Positions 28,998 to 37,571 of a stretch of DNA of 64,000 nt are shown in pieces. A program made the translations under genes and the position numbers. The DNA lies in contig NZ_JALJZT010000002.1 of NCBI RefSeq assembly GCF_024171405.1, positions 1,364,001-1,428,000 of the forward strand. The letters run 5' to 3'. Position 1 is the stretch's first letter, and every line of letters begins with the position of its first letter. Origin of the DNA: Qipengyuania citrea. GTDB taxonomy: Bacteria; Pseudomonadota; Alphaproteobacteria; Sphingomonadales; Sphingomonadaceae. The notes below the pieces were generated by a model. The model was not told the DNA's origin. It saw only the letters and a program-made list of their open reading frames with translations, and searched no databases.

Positions 28998-29693
28998 ATG
29001 ACCAAAAGCATCGATCCGCGTCTTGCCGATGAGAGCAAGCCCGAAGAAATCCGCCGCCGTGCGCGCGAGCTGGCAGAAGACTTGCCGCAGCTGGCGAAAA
29101 TTGCGCTGGAAGCGATGATCCGTGACCACAATCCCGATTACAAGGGCACTGCCAACAAGGCGGGGCGCGCAGGCATGCAGTCGGGCAATGTGTCCGAACT
29201 GACTGCTATCGCCAAGGTGAAGCCGGGCGGGGCGGATCGCCTGCGCCGGATCTTCGATCTGACCAACGGCAATATGGACGGCGCGCAGCGCGTGTCGACC
29301 TTGCACGATATGCGCTTCGTTTTCTTCGACGACGATACGCGGATCCTGTTCGCCACAACCTATGATGGCGACTGGGACACCTATATTAACGATTTCGCCA
29401 CCAAGATTCCCGGCTTGATGGACTTGCTCTTCGCCAACATCGAAGGATGGCCGGGCATCGACAGTCCCAAGGTGAAAGACTTCATCGCCGATCACCAGAT
29501 CGATGCATCGGGCTGGTTCGTCGCAAATCCGCAGGTGACCGTTGTGGATACTCGCCGGTACCAGCGGATGGAGCACGCGCTGGATGACTTCCTCGAAAAA
29601 TCCCGGGCGAATGCGGATATGGATCCCGCCACGAGCAAGGCTCTCGACGAGCTGAGCACGGCCATCGCGCAACCCGAAGGCGTGGATTATTGA
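28998..29693 (+). CDS. Uncharacterised protein of catalase/DyP cassette
   Basis: Protein of 231 aa with no recognised name. The middle (about 65-180) alternates strands and helices: ELTAIAKVKPGGADRLRRI, MRFVFFDDDTRILFATTYDGDWDTYINDF. This resembles a dimeric ferredoxin-like (alpha/beta-barrel) half, the fold also used by DyP peroxidases. That is inference from sequence pattern only. The N-terminus is highly charged and helical. There is no signal peptide. It sits 25 nt after the catalase-like gene and one base before the DyP start, so it is clearly co-expressed with both. Confidence 0.7.
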   Translation: MTKSIDPRLADESKPEEIRRRARELAEDLPQLAKIALEAMIRDHNPDYKGTANKAGRAGMQSGNVSELTAIAKVKPGGADRLRRIFDLTNGNMDGAQRVSTLHDMRFVFFDDDTRILFATTYDGDWDTYINDFATKIPGLMDLLFANIEGWPGIDSPKVKDFIADHQIDASGWFVANPQVTVVDTRRYQRMEHALDDFLEKSRANADMDPATSKALDELSTAIAQPEGVDY

Positions 29694-29694
29694 C

Positions 29695-31083
29695 ATGGGC
29701 ATTCTGCAAGAACTTTCCGCCCGCTTCCGTCCCGACAAGGTCAAGCTCCAACTCGACGATATCCAAGCGCTGATCCTGCGATCCCGGCCCGAACCCTATG
29801 TCGGCATCCATTCGATGATCCATGTCGACGAGGCCGCGGGTGGTCGGGATCTTTTACGACGCTTGGCCGACCATATCCCTGCTGCATCGGGGTGGACGGA
29901 TGAACTAGATTCGTGGACCGGCGTCGCCATCAGCTACGATGGCTTGAAGGCACTCGGGCTGCCGGAAACCTCGCTGGGGAGTTTTCCGCTGGCCTTCCAG
30001 CAGGGCATGGCCGCTCGTGCCGAGCAACTACGCGATTTAGGCGAAAACGCGCCCGAAACATGGGAGGATCCCTATCGCCCCGGCACCTGCCATATCGCAT
30101 TGACCATTTATGCGCGCGACGACGATGCGCTCGACGGCGTGCTGGCAAAGGCCGAGGCCGAACTGGAAAAATCCACCGGCATCACGCTGATCGGTACGCA
30201 CCGTTTCGGTGCCGACGAGGACGCAAAGAACCCCTTCGGCTTTCGCGACAGCATTTCGCAGCCGTTGGTCGACGGGAGCGGGGTCGACCCCTTGCCCGGT
30301 CAGGAGCGCGCTATCGCGCCTGGAGAATTCATCTTGGGCGAGGACAGTGAGACCGGCAGCCCGCTCGCCATGCCGCAACCCGAACCGCTTGGGCGCAACG
30401 GGTCATACATCGTGCTGCGCAAATACCAGAGCCGGGTCGGCGCCTTCAACGACTTCCTGCGCGGACAATCCGCCGACGAAGCCGAGCAGGATTATATCGC
30501 CGCGAAAATGTTCGGCCGGTGGCAGAGCGGTGCGCCATTGCCGCTTGCGCCGGAACGGGATGATCCGGAGCTCGGTGCCGATCCGCAGCGCAACAACGAC
30601 TTCTCTTACGAAGACGATCATCGCGGCCTTGTCTGTCCGCACGCCGCGCACATGCGCCGCCTCAATCCGCGCGACAGCCAGCTTACGATCCTCAGCGACG
30701 TGAACATCCACCGCATTATCAGGCGCTCGTCTACCTATGGACCGAAATGGAGCCGCGACGTGACATCCGAAGTCGATGCGCAGGAAGATCGCGGGCTGTT
30801 CTTCATCTTCATCAGCGCCAGGGCCTTCGATACGATCGAATTTCTCCAGCAGGAATGGATCAACCGTGGCAACTTCGTCGATCTGGGCGAAGAACGGGAT
30901 CCGGTCGTCGGCCTGCACCAGACGCCCGGGACCTTTACCATTCCCGAAACGCCGGTGCGCCGAAAAATCGATGGCGTGACCACCTTCAACCGGCTGCGCG
31001 GCGGAGAATACATGTTCATGCCCTCGCTCACGGCCCTGCGCTGGATTGGCGACGGCGCATGGGACGAAGGCGCGAGCCCATGA
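29695..31083 (+). CDS. DyP-type heme peroxidase
   Basis: Dye-decolourising peroxidase of 462 aa. The conserved distal Asp is in the motif GFRDSISQP (about 182-190), where the usual GxxDG has Ser in place of the last Gly. The proximal heme-ligand His is in CPHAAHMRRLNPRDS (about 315-330). The conserved distal Arg lies in HRIIRRSSTYGPKW. The C-terminal half carries the second ferredoxin-like lobe (GLFFIFISARAFDTIEFLQQEW). There is no signal peptide, so it is cytosolic. It overlaps the downstream thioesterase gene by 4 nt (ATGA). Confidence 0.87.
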   Translation: MGILQELSARFRPDKVKLQLDDIQALILRSRPEPYVGIHSMIHVDEAAGGRDLLRRLADHIPAASGWTDELDSWTGVAISYDGLKALGLPETSLGSFPLAFQQGMAARAEQLRDLGENAPETWEDPYRPGTCHIALTIYARDDDALDGVLAKAEAELEKSTGITLIGTHRFGADEDAKNPFGFRDSISQPLVDGSGVDPLPGQERAIAPGEFILGEDSETGSPLAMPQPEPLGRNGSYIVLRKYQSRVGAFNDFLRGQSADEAEQDYIAAKMFGRWQSGAPLPLAPERDDPELGADPQRNNDFSYEDDHRGLVCPHAAHMRRLNPRDSQLTILSDVNIHRIIRRSSTYGPKWSRDVTSEVDAQEDRGLFFIFISARAFDTIEFLQQEWINRGNFVDLGEERDPVVGLHQTPGTFTIPETPVRRKIDGVTTFNRLRGGEYMFMPSLTALRWIGDGAWDEGASP

Positions 31084-31499
31084 ACCCACAGAGGGGGCAG
31101 GAGGGCGGTTCGGCTTTCGTCTATCCCATCACGGTCGGCCCTGATGCGATCGACGAGCTCGATCACGTCAACAATGCGGTCTATCTGACCTGGGTGCAGC
31201 AGGCGATCACCGCCTATTGGGTCGCACATGCGCCGGCGGAGGAGGTCGCAAAGATCGCATGGATCGCCCTGCGCCACGACATCAGATATCGCAGCGAGGC
31301 GTTTCTCGGCGACCAGCTCGAGGCGAAAGTCCTCCTCAGGGGCTTTCGTGGGTCCCGCTCGCAATTCGAAATACAGTTCAGCCGCGGCAGCGTGTCTGTC
31401 GCCGAAGTGGACACGACCCTGTGCTGCATCGACCGAGAAACACGGCAGCTGCACCGCATCACGCACGAGTTGGCGAGGCATTTCGCCATTGTAGCTTAA
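31080..31499 (+). CDS. Acyl-CoA thioesterase, 4HBT hotdog family
   Basis: Thioesterase of 139 aa with the 4-hydroxybenzoyl-CoA-type hotdog signature DELDHVNNAVYLTWVQQA (about 27-44), including the catalytic Asp in LDHVNN. The start ATG overlaps the DyP stop as ATGA. It would hydrolyse an acyl-CoA to free acid. Its coupling to two heme peroxidases hints at processing of fatty-acyl or lipid peroxidation products, which is inference. Confidence 0.82.
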   Translation: MNPQRGQEGGSAFVYPITVGPDAIDELDHVNNAVYLTWVQQAITAYWVAHAPAEEVAKIAWIALRHDIRYRSEAFLGDQLEAKVLLRGFRGSRSQFEIQFSRGSVSVAEVDTTLCCIDRETRQLHRITHELARHFAIVA

Positions 31500-31967
31500 T
31501 GCACACGGCTTCTTGCCCTTTTTCTCCGAGCCATTTGACAATCCCAACGCGAAGGCGCGAAAACTGTATAAGTTCTATTAATCGCAGCCTCACAACTATC
31601 CCCGTTCTAGCGAGGATACCGACCCGTTATCGTTGCATTTGTTATGCAATGCCTCGGCGCTGCCGACCAAGGCGGTCGCAATAGGAGCGCACATTTGCAG
31701 CGATCCCTTGTGCTGAACCGACGCCCACTCTCGGGGGGGTCAGCACGCCGATCGCAAGGAGTGGTTGCTAAGGTGCGAAGCTGCCATCTGGGCTGATGCT
31801 GACGACAGGCAGCTTTCGGAAAAGATTCAAGCGAGCTCAAATGGCCGACATTAAGGCGCAATGCAGACTGACTGCTATGGGCCGATTGGAGAAAGTCCGG
31901 TCTTGGCGGGAAACGAAACTAGAGCAGACTTCCAACACGCGTTTGGAGAATACTATTCTCGAAATCC
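31500..31967. other. Non-coding stretch downstream of peroxidase cassette
   Basis: No gene is supportable. Open frames here lack ribosome sites and domain similarity. A loosely repeat-like segment (CAGACTGACTGCTATGGGCC, 31864-31883) resembles the dispersed intergenic repeats at 19344 and 23242. Composition is less GC-rich than the genes around it. Confidence 0.45.
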
Positions 31968-32133
31968 TCAAGCGGCCGAGAGTACGTCGTAAGGCTGGGC
32001 GAACTCTTCCGACTTCAGTTCCCTGCCCACGTCATCGAAGGCATAGACATGCTCGATACGATTGCTCTGTTGTGGACAGGCAACGCCAAGCATTACGTCC
32101 TTGTGCCTTGAAATAGAAGGTCTCGGTCTTCAT
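31968..32133 (-). pseudogene. Frameshifted remnant of a short gene
   Basis: From an ATG at 32133 a frame reads MKTETFYFKAQGRNAWRCLSTTE, then loses register at about 32064. Skipping one base gives NRIEHVYAFDDVGRELKS-EEFAQPYDVLSAA and a TGA at 31968. Both halves look like ordinary protein sequence, and together would encode about 55 aa. No family is recognised. The call rests on coding-like composition only. Confidence 0.35.
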
Positions 32134-32196
32134 GGACCTCGATGGGCATGCACGGCGCCTCGACTGCCTTGCAAGACAAGGCTTTGAACCACGATC

Positions 32197-32724
32197 ATGG
32201 ATGAAATCGTAGTCGACGGCGTTTTACGTGATTTACGGCATCTTCGCAGCTTCGCTGTCACCGTACCGAATAAAGGCAAGGATGGCGCAGATTTGATTGT
32301 CCGGGTTTCCCTCGGTCTGCATACTGTGTCGCGAGGATGCGAGCGAGGCGCGCATCATTTGGAAGATGAGAACGGCAAGCCACGACAGTTTTGCGAGGAC
32401 CGCTATGCATTCTCGCTTGGCTTACCTGAACTGTCAAAGCGGATGGTTGAGCAAAATTACTTCTGCTGGGATTCCATCGATCGTAACCGGGCGATGAATT
32501 ATGCGGTGATAGACGTTGCGCCTGGTCGCATTCGCGAGCTGATTGATGGCGAGCATCAAGTGGTATTTTTTTACCTGTATCCCTGCAGTCAGCCTGAAGC
32601 CGATGTAAATTTGGTGATTACGAGTTGCTACGCTCGACACGTAATTTTCAGCCGTATTAGGCGGCGTTACAATCTGCACACGCTGTTACGCACCTGTCTG
32701 TATAAAGAACGAAGGATCCCCTAA
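32197..32724 (+). CDS. Conserved-looking hypothetical protein of the mobile element
   Basis: Cytosolic protein of 175 aa without signal peptide or membrane segment. It is mixed alpha/beta and contains the stretches LRHLRSFAVTVPNKGKDG, FCEDRYAFSLGLPELSKRMVE and HVIFSRIRRRYNLHTLLRTCLYKERRIP. The arrangement (DG.L..LR.F, C..RY.FSL.LP, a DRNR motif, C-terminal RRRYN..LLR.CLY) resembles short proteins of unknown function often carried on plasmids and islands. It is a single gene ending 4 nt before a strong terminator hairpin. No function can be proposed. Confidence 0.68.
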   Translation: MDEIVVDGVLRDLRHLRSFAVTVPNKGKDGADLIVRVSLGLHTVSRGCERGAHHLEDENGKPRQFCEDRYAFSLGLPELSKRMVEQNYFCWDSIDRNRAMNYAVIDVAPGRIRELIDGEHQVVFFYLYPCSQPEADVNLVITSCYARHVIFSRIRRRYNLHTLLRTCLYKERRIP

Positions 32725-32728
32725 CGAC

Positions 32729-32759
32729 AAAGGGCTTCCGCTTTAGGCGGAAGCCCTTT
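32729..32759 (+). terminator. Strong hairpin terminator
   Basis: AAAGGGCTTCCGC-tttag-GCGGAAGCCCTTT is a 13-bp perfect stem with a 5-nt loop, 4 nt after the stop of the 175-aa gene. The stem ends in CTTT on either strand, so it may act in both directions. Confidence 0.8.
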
Positions 32760-33148
32760 GAAAAATGCGGGTGTGCCTTACCGTGGTGTACCGGCCATTG
32801 AGGCGCACATGCTGCGGCGACCGAGTTATCGGAAGCCCCGCTGTCCGTAGCTGATCATTCAATGCCACAGGATCGTAAAGGTTTCAATAAAAAGTTGAGT
32901 CGCAGAAAGAGTGTGAGCCCTCCGCAATCGGCCAACATGCATTCTGATCGGCGTTACGGAAAGCCTTAATCGAGCTAACTCAAATCTGAAAACCACCGTT
33001 GCTCACAATCGCTACATTAAGGCGCTTACCTGTTGTCGAACAAATTGTCCCCATAATGCTCGACTTACGAGTGGCGAGTTTCAGGCTCGACCAACCGCTC
33101 AGCAAACGACCGAAATTGGGGCGCAAAGCTGCCGTAGGCGCAGCACCC
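32760..33148. other. Non-coding stretch
   Basis: About 390 bp with no supportable gene. The frames present are short, lack ribosome sites and have no domain. Nothing repetitive was recognised beyond the preceding terminator. Confidence 0.4.
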
Positions 33149-33316
33149 CTACGAGCGTTGCGAAAGCGCAATCACCAGCTTGGCGGCGAGCGCTTCTTCG
33201 GCTTTCTCCCGTCGTTCGCGGATCTTTGATACTAGCTGGCGCTTTGAATGATCCGGCATACTAATGATTGCGGCAAGCACCACGGCCTTCAGAAGATCGG
33301 GGTGAGTGGTCGTCAT
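33149..33316 (-). CDS. 55-aa protein coupled to the AlpA-like regulator
   Basis: Short gene of 55 codons reading MTTTHPDLLKAVVLAAIISM, then a helical, charged second half with KIRERREKAEEALAAKL and a hydrophobic ending. A textbook AGGAGG lies 6 nt before the ATG. The start overlaps the stop of the upstream HTH gene (ATGA), so both are made from one mRNA. It appears to form two amphipathic helices. Such small partners are common next to AlpA-like proteins in mobile elements; no function is known. Confidence 0.65.
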   Translation of the reverse strand: MTTTHPDLLKAVVLAAIISMPDHSKRQLVSKIRERREKAEEALAAKLVIALSQRS

Positions 33317-33564
33317 GCGATCCCTCCTGACCCTTCGCCCGAATTTCGCAGCCGCTCTACAAGCGCGCGCAGACTGGACGTAAGAACGAGAGTGGCGCTC
33401 CCCATCTTGATGATCTCGACCTGGCCTTTAGCGATGAGCACGTAGAGCGTGCTGCGGCCGATCCCGAGATAGCGACAGGCTTCGGGTACGCGCATGGCGA
33501 TCGGCTCGATTGCCTGGCGCCCATGTTGCTCGCGAAGATGCTCGGTCGTGCTTGCAGATGGCAT
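33313..33564 (-). CDS. AlpA/excisionase-like HTH DNA-binding protein
   Basis: Protein of 83 aa with a MerR-like (HTH_17) fold: AMRVPEACRYLGIGRSTLYVLIAKGQVEIIKMGSATLVLTSSL (about 22-64), the pattern of excisionase/AlpA proteins that bend att DNA or activate integrase genes. ATG 33564 is chosen because GAAAGGA precedes it; the frame stays open further 5'. It lies within the tRNA-Ser element about 4.4 kb from the integrase and is the most likely recombination directionality factor or regulator of excision. Confidence 0.72.
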   Translation of the reverse strand: MPSASTTEHLREQHGRQAIEPIAMRVPEACRYLGIGRSTLYVLIAKGQVEIIKMGSATLVLTSSLRALVERLRNSGEGSGGIA

Positions 33565-34540
33565 AGCGTTCGGTCCTTTCGTCTGTGGGGTGATGACGGA
33601 CCGACCTGGCGGAGCATGGAGGGAGCAGGTCAGGCCCGCCATCGGTACAGAGTATCGGTCAATACGGTTCAGCTGCGCTACAAGACGTTTCTACGCTGGA
33701 GCTGCCGTATGCGCGCCGGAGCGCCGGCACCCTGCTGACGGGATCCCGGACGGATCTGCTGGTACCGTTACGGACCGGTATAGATCAGTGAGCGGGAGGA
33801 ATATTTCGGTCCATGACAGCTGCAAAATCCGAGCGCCGTCGCATCAGGGTTTGAAAACAAAGAACAATCTGCAAAACCGCCGTCTTGAATAGGACCAAGC
33901 CGGCGCTTTTTCCTCAACAAAACCAACCACATGCAGCCCGACCGACGGCGCTGCTTTTATCTTGCCATGCAGCTTCTTCTCCCAAACCAGACGCTCACGG
34001 ACGATAATCCGCTCGCGACATACACCGGGAATTCTCTGCATGGCTCGTGTGTTCGGGGTGCATTGGTGCTGCTCACCAGGGCATCATGACTATGCAAAAG
34101 CGCGGTCAAGCGACCGCATTTCGACCTGCCAATCCGACCGTTAGCCTGCAGAGCTGCCTCGCGCCAAGCGTGGGCGAGCGTCGCTTGCCGCGCACACAAC
34201 TTGCATTTGGACGTGTACCAAACTTGCAGGGAGCAACCTTGTCGAACGCAATTGCGACACAGTTACTCTGGCGGACTAGACGCTGACGATCGGAGCTTAG
34301 TGCCCAAAGCGGATCCGACGGACTGCTGGCCGAGTGTTCGTGCGACTGCTTTTAGGGGAATCATGAAGATGCTCGAATGTCCGATATTGGGGTGGAAAGC
34401 GGACTGACGGGTTGTGGTAGTTAGATGCATTAAGCGGACGTTCGCCCGATGACGCAGTTTGGGCCGATACCTGATCCGGCCGACATACCTGGACGGAACG
34501 AAAAATCTTCGTCTTCATCAGAGTTTGAAGGGAATAGCTT
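33565..34540. other. About 1 kb without a gene
   Basis: The longest gene-free stretch in the window, less GC-rich than surrounding coding sequence. Short partial palindromes occur near 33640-33800 (for example TACCG...CGGTA around 33761-33782), and GCGGAC/GGCC-rich fragments like those of the dispersed repeats near 34310-34450. No RNA gene or ORF is convincing. Confidence 0.45.
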
Positions 34541-35854
34541 ATGAAGACAGGCGTAATCTCGGCTGCGATAGTGGCGCTGTCGCCATCGTTCGCCCTGGCA
34601 CAAGCCGGAGGACCTCCACCAACGCCGCCCGAGCTAAATGACGAGGCAATCGCAAAAGGTAGGTCGTCCGACACTTCGCGCGCTTACGCCGAAGCTTTCG
34701 GGGTCAACGCGACCGAAGCCAAAGACCGACTGGCCGCGCAAGATAGAGCCGTGGTGTATGCCGAAGGTCTATTGAGTTCTGAACCGTCGGGTTTTGTCGA
34801 TCTTGAAATTCAGCACGAGCCGAATTTCAAGATCGTCGTCTATTACAACAAATCGATCGACCGGCAAAAGCTGACCAGCGCAGCGCCGGTGGAATTGCGG
34901 CGCTATCTGGTATTTAATCCGATCAACAAAGCCCGGGACGAAATTCGGGCCGACCGCCAAGCTGTTTCGCAGGCGCTGACTGCCGCCGGGCTGCAATACG
35001 GTCTCGAATTTTCCTTACGGAAGGGCGAATTCATCCTGGGGATACCGGCCAACGCCGATGAAGCGCGGTACCGCGCCGTGTTACCGACCCTGACACGAGC
35101 TAATATCAGCGTCGTGCGAGGGGCAACCAGCGTCGATGCCGCCGGACTTTATGGCGGGTACTGGTTCGAAGCCGAGTTTTACTGCACGGCCGGGTGGCCC
35201 GTTCGTAACTCTGCCGGCACCGAAGGCCTTCTGACGGCCGGACATTGTGGCCCTCCTTACGAAATGAATTTTTCTTGGAGCAGCGAGCGTCCCGTCTTGG
35301 CGCCGGCATGGGCACGAAAGGACGAGTTGCGCGGCTACCAGACCCTCGACCATGCAATGTATCCCTTGGGGCAGCACACTACGACGCGGGTCATCAATAT
35401 CGAGAACAATCGCGTCTATCGCGGTGAGACGAATACGGTGCCGGGCATTGTTACGGCATTCTACGAGATCGCCAGTCCGCGCCAACCGGTTCGTGGCCAA
35501 TATCTCTGCAAGATGGGTTCGACGACGGGCTTAACCTGCGGGATTGTGGCCGACATCAACTTTAATGGCGACGGGCAATGGAATGTCGTAAAGGTGAGCC
35601 AATCCGCACAAAGGCATATTGCCGAAGGCGGGGATAGCGGCGGCCCCGTCTTTTCGTGGAGTTCCGACGGCTCGATGGTGCATCCGATCGGCATCATGAA
35701 GCGCACCGCACGCGTGAATGACCAAGTATGTCGGAATAGCAGCACCACAGCATCGAACAACACGACCTGCTACTTCACGTTCATCCCGCTTACGACGATA
35801 CGCGCTTACGATCCCTTTCAGGTCAATACGGTAGACGGGTTTCGTTCGCCATGA
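34541..35854 (+). CDS. Secreted trypsin-like serine protease with prodomain
   Basis: Exported S1-family protease of 437 aa. Residues 1-20 are a signal peptide ending ALAQ. About 21-195 is a propeptide-like region with no protease motif. The catalytic domain follows with H235 in LLTAGHCG, D270 in TLDHAMYP and S366 in EGGDSGGPVF, and cysteines C215/C236 and C323/C333 placed for disulfides. The layout is like streptogrisin/alpha-lytic proteases, which use a prodomain for folding. Its last 4 nt overlap the start of a small exported protein gene. Confidence 0.87.
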   Translation: MKTGVISAAIVALSPSFALAQAGGPPPTPPELNDEAIAKGRSSDTSRAYAEAFGVNATEAKDRLAAQDRAVVYAEGLLSSEPSGFVDLEIQHEPNFKIVVYYNKSIDRQKLTSAAPVELRRYLVFNPINKARDEIRADRQAVSQALTAAGLQYGLEFSLRKGEFILGIPANADEARYRAVLPTLTRANISVVRGATSVDAAGLYGGYWFEAEFYCTAGWPVRNSAGTEGLLTAGHCGPPYEMNFSWSSERPVLAPAWARKDELRGYQTLDHAMYPLGQHTTTRVINIENNRVYRGETNTVPGIVTAFYEIASPRQPVRGQYLCKMGSTTGLTCGIVADINFNGDGQWNVVKVSQSAQRHIAEGGDSGGPVFSWSSDGSMVHPIGIMKRTARVNDQVCRNSSTTASNNTTCYFTFIPLTTIRAYDPFQVNTVDGFRSP

Positions 35855-36285
35855 GGCCCTTGGTCCCTGCTTCGGTTGTATCGCTTGCTCTCGCGGTATC
35901 CCCTGCTGCCTGTACCCAGCCGGGCACCGGAGCTGCACAAACTCCGGTGCCGGTGATGGCCGATTACGATCAATCTTTCGACGCCATCGCCTTCTTGGGG
36001 AAACTGCAACGTGACGAAGAGTGTATTGTTCTGATCGGCTCGGACGGAACGCGGTATGTGCCGGTCTTTCGTAAATCGGCAGATGCAACCGAACTGGCCC
36101 GCAAATTCGATCTGGTCAGCGGCGAGACGGTGACGGTCAACGGAATGAACCGCTTCCCGAGCGATGGGCCCGCTGCCGAAAATTTTCGCCCTTGGGCAAA
36201 GTGTGGGACTTACTTTTTTACGTATGGCGGTATCGATAGCGGATGGAGAAAGCCTCCCCGCCCGGCCAACGTGCCGGAAGGGTAG
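35851..36285 (+). CDS. Small exported (possibly lipo-) protein paired with protease
   Basis: Protein of 144 aa with a signal sequence ending SPAAC, which reads as a weak lipobox with Cys at about residue 21. The mature part has a compact beta-rich segment (EECIVLIGSDGTRYVPVF... LVSGETVTVNGMNRF) and two further cysteines that could form a disulfide. It starts within the protease stop codon (ATGA), so expression is coupled. It might be a protease partner, inhibitor or anchor; no family is firmly recognised. Confidence 0.65.
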   Translation: MRPLVPASVVSLALAVSPAACTQPGTGAAQTPVPVMADYDQSFDAIAFLGKLQRDEECIVLIGSDGTRYVPVFRKSADATELARKFDLVSGETVTVNGMNRFPSDGPAAENFRPWAKCGTYFFTYGGIDSGWRKPPRPANVPEG

Positions 36286-36519
36286 GCGAGAGAATGCACG
36301 TGCCTGAGAAAGGCGGCTGACTATAAAGATTTGTATGACAGGACAATAAGTTGCCATGCAGACCTCCATAACTTTTGCGCGTAAAGCCCTCTGAGCCCGG
36401 TCCAATGGCCGCTTTTAGGTAGGGCGTAGGTCACGGTGATTGACCGCGTTCGGGTCGTAAGCGGAATGGCTGCTTTCGGCACGTGTCTCGCAAAAGCGGC
36501 CGAGCGTTCGTTGCGTCGA
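36286..36519. other. Intergenic region with repeat-like fragments
   Basis: Convergent gap between the lipoprotein gene and the MNT-HEPN gene. It contains GGTCCAATGGCCGC and similar GGCC-rich fragments resembling other intergenic repeats of this element. No gene. Confidence 0.35.
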
Positions 36520-37458
36520 TTATCGTTTGTCTGGCCTCGCGTTAGCTTCGGACTTTAGTTTTCTGAGGCGCTCGGAGCACACCTCATGCACCACTCGGCC
36601 AAGCTCTTCGACCTGCTCACCGAGCCACTCGAGCTCTTCCTTGGTAATTCGGTAATGCTTAGAGTAGCGCGCTTTCACGTATGCTTCCTTGAGCTTCTCG
36701 AACCGCGAGCGATCCTTACGGTTGTCGCGCGGCCAGACGTAAGTGAGACGATGATCAATCCGCTCGGCCTGAGTGCGCAAGAAACCCAAGTTGTGGACAT
36801 GGGGAGTGTAGAAAGTGCAGACCAGCAGTACACAATGATACAAGCTTTCCGCAGCTTGATGCATTAAGAACGCTGCTCTCTTATACCGTCCCTTATCCAA
36901 AAGATGATTAGCGCTGTCGACGAAATCGGTCGCTCCGGGCAGCCACTCGTCAAAATACTCCTGCGCCATGGCTAGCGCCTGCGTGGGTGTCTTGGGTTTC
37001 GGCGTATGGAGTTCGCTGTCGTCGGACTGGTAGAGCGCGACCCCGTCCTGCTTCACATCCATGAAGAAATAGCGGCCATGGGCTAACCCGTCGTTCACTT
37101 CCTGAAGCGTGTGGACGATGAAGTTCACCGGCGTGTGCAGCGTGCCGGTCACGCCGTATTCGCGCATTAACCGGTCATCGAGCTTCGACCAGTACTTGAC
37201 CCGGTCGGTCAGCCGCTTGTCGTTGACAATGATGAGCAGGTCGTAGTCCGACTGGTAACCCTTGGCCGTGTGCGGTTCGTCGACCCACGTCCCGCGTGCA
37301 TAGCTGCCGTACAGGATGACCTTGAGGATCCGGCCGGCCTTCTTCCAATCGTGCTTGGCCAAAGCAAAAGCGTCGTCGAACTCTTCAAAGATCAGCTGCA
37401 CCACGCGTTCGATCTCGCGCTGCTTTTGCGGGGGAAGATGATCGAAGTCGGTCTTCAT
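36520..37458 (-). CDS. MNT-HEPN: nucleotidyltransferase fused to HEPN domain
   Basis: Cytosolic protein of 312 aa with two modules. The N-terminal minimal nucleotidyltransferase carries ILYGSYARGTW (G51-S52) and DYDLLIIV (D71, D73), the Pol-beta active-site pattern. The C-terminal HEPN helical domain (about 165-300) contains GRYKRAAFLMHQAAESLYHCVLL and YVKARYSKHYRI. Separate MNT and HEPN genes form toxin-antitoxin pairs in which the nucleotidyltransferase AMPylates the HEPN RNase. Here both are fused, and the canonical HEPN RX4-6H motif is not clear. It is next to the orphan origin and integrase, so it may be an element-maintenance or defence gene. Confidence 0.8.
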   Translation of the reverse strand: MKTDFDHLPPQKQREIERVVQLIFEEFDDAFALAKHDWKKAGRILKVILYGSYARGTWVDEPHTAKGYQSDYDLLIIVNDKRLTDRVKYWSKLDDRLMREYGVTGTLHTPVNFIVHTLQEVNDGLAHGRYFFMDVKQDGVALYQSDDSELHTPKPKTPTQALAMAQEYFDEWLPGATDFVDSANHLLDKGRYKRAAFLMHQAAESLYHCVLLVCTFYTPHVHNLGFLRTQAERIDHRLTYVWPRDNRKDRSRFEKLKEAYVKARYSKHYRITKEELEWLGEQVEELGRVVHEVCSERLRKLKSEANARPDKR

Positions 37459-37571
37459 CGCTCAAACCTTAGCAAGCTGTTCGAGGGGTTGCACCTGCCG
37501 TGTGCGGGAGCGCGTGGCGACGGCGCCACCTAGGTCGCTGAGAAGCCGTGCACAGACGGCTTCGCGTTAGT

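Noticed and set aside
31796-32116. 106-codon plus-strand frame
   Set aside because: No ribosome site; it covers repeat-like sequence and the opposite strand shows a better coding remnant.
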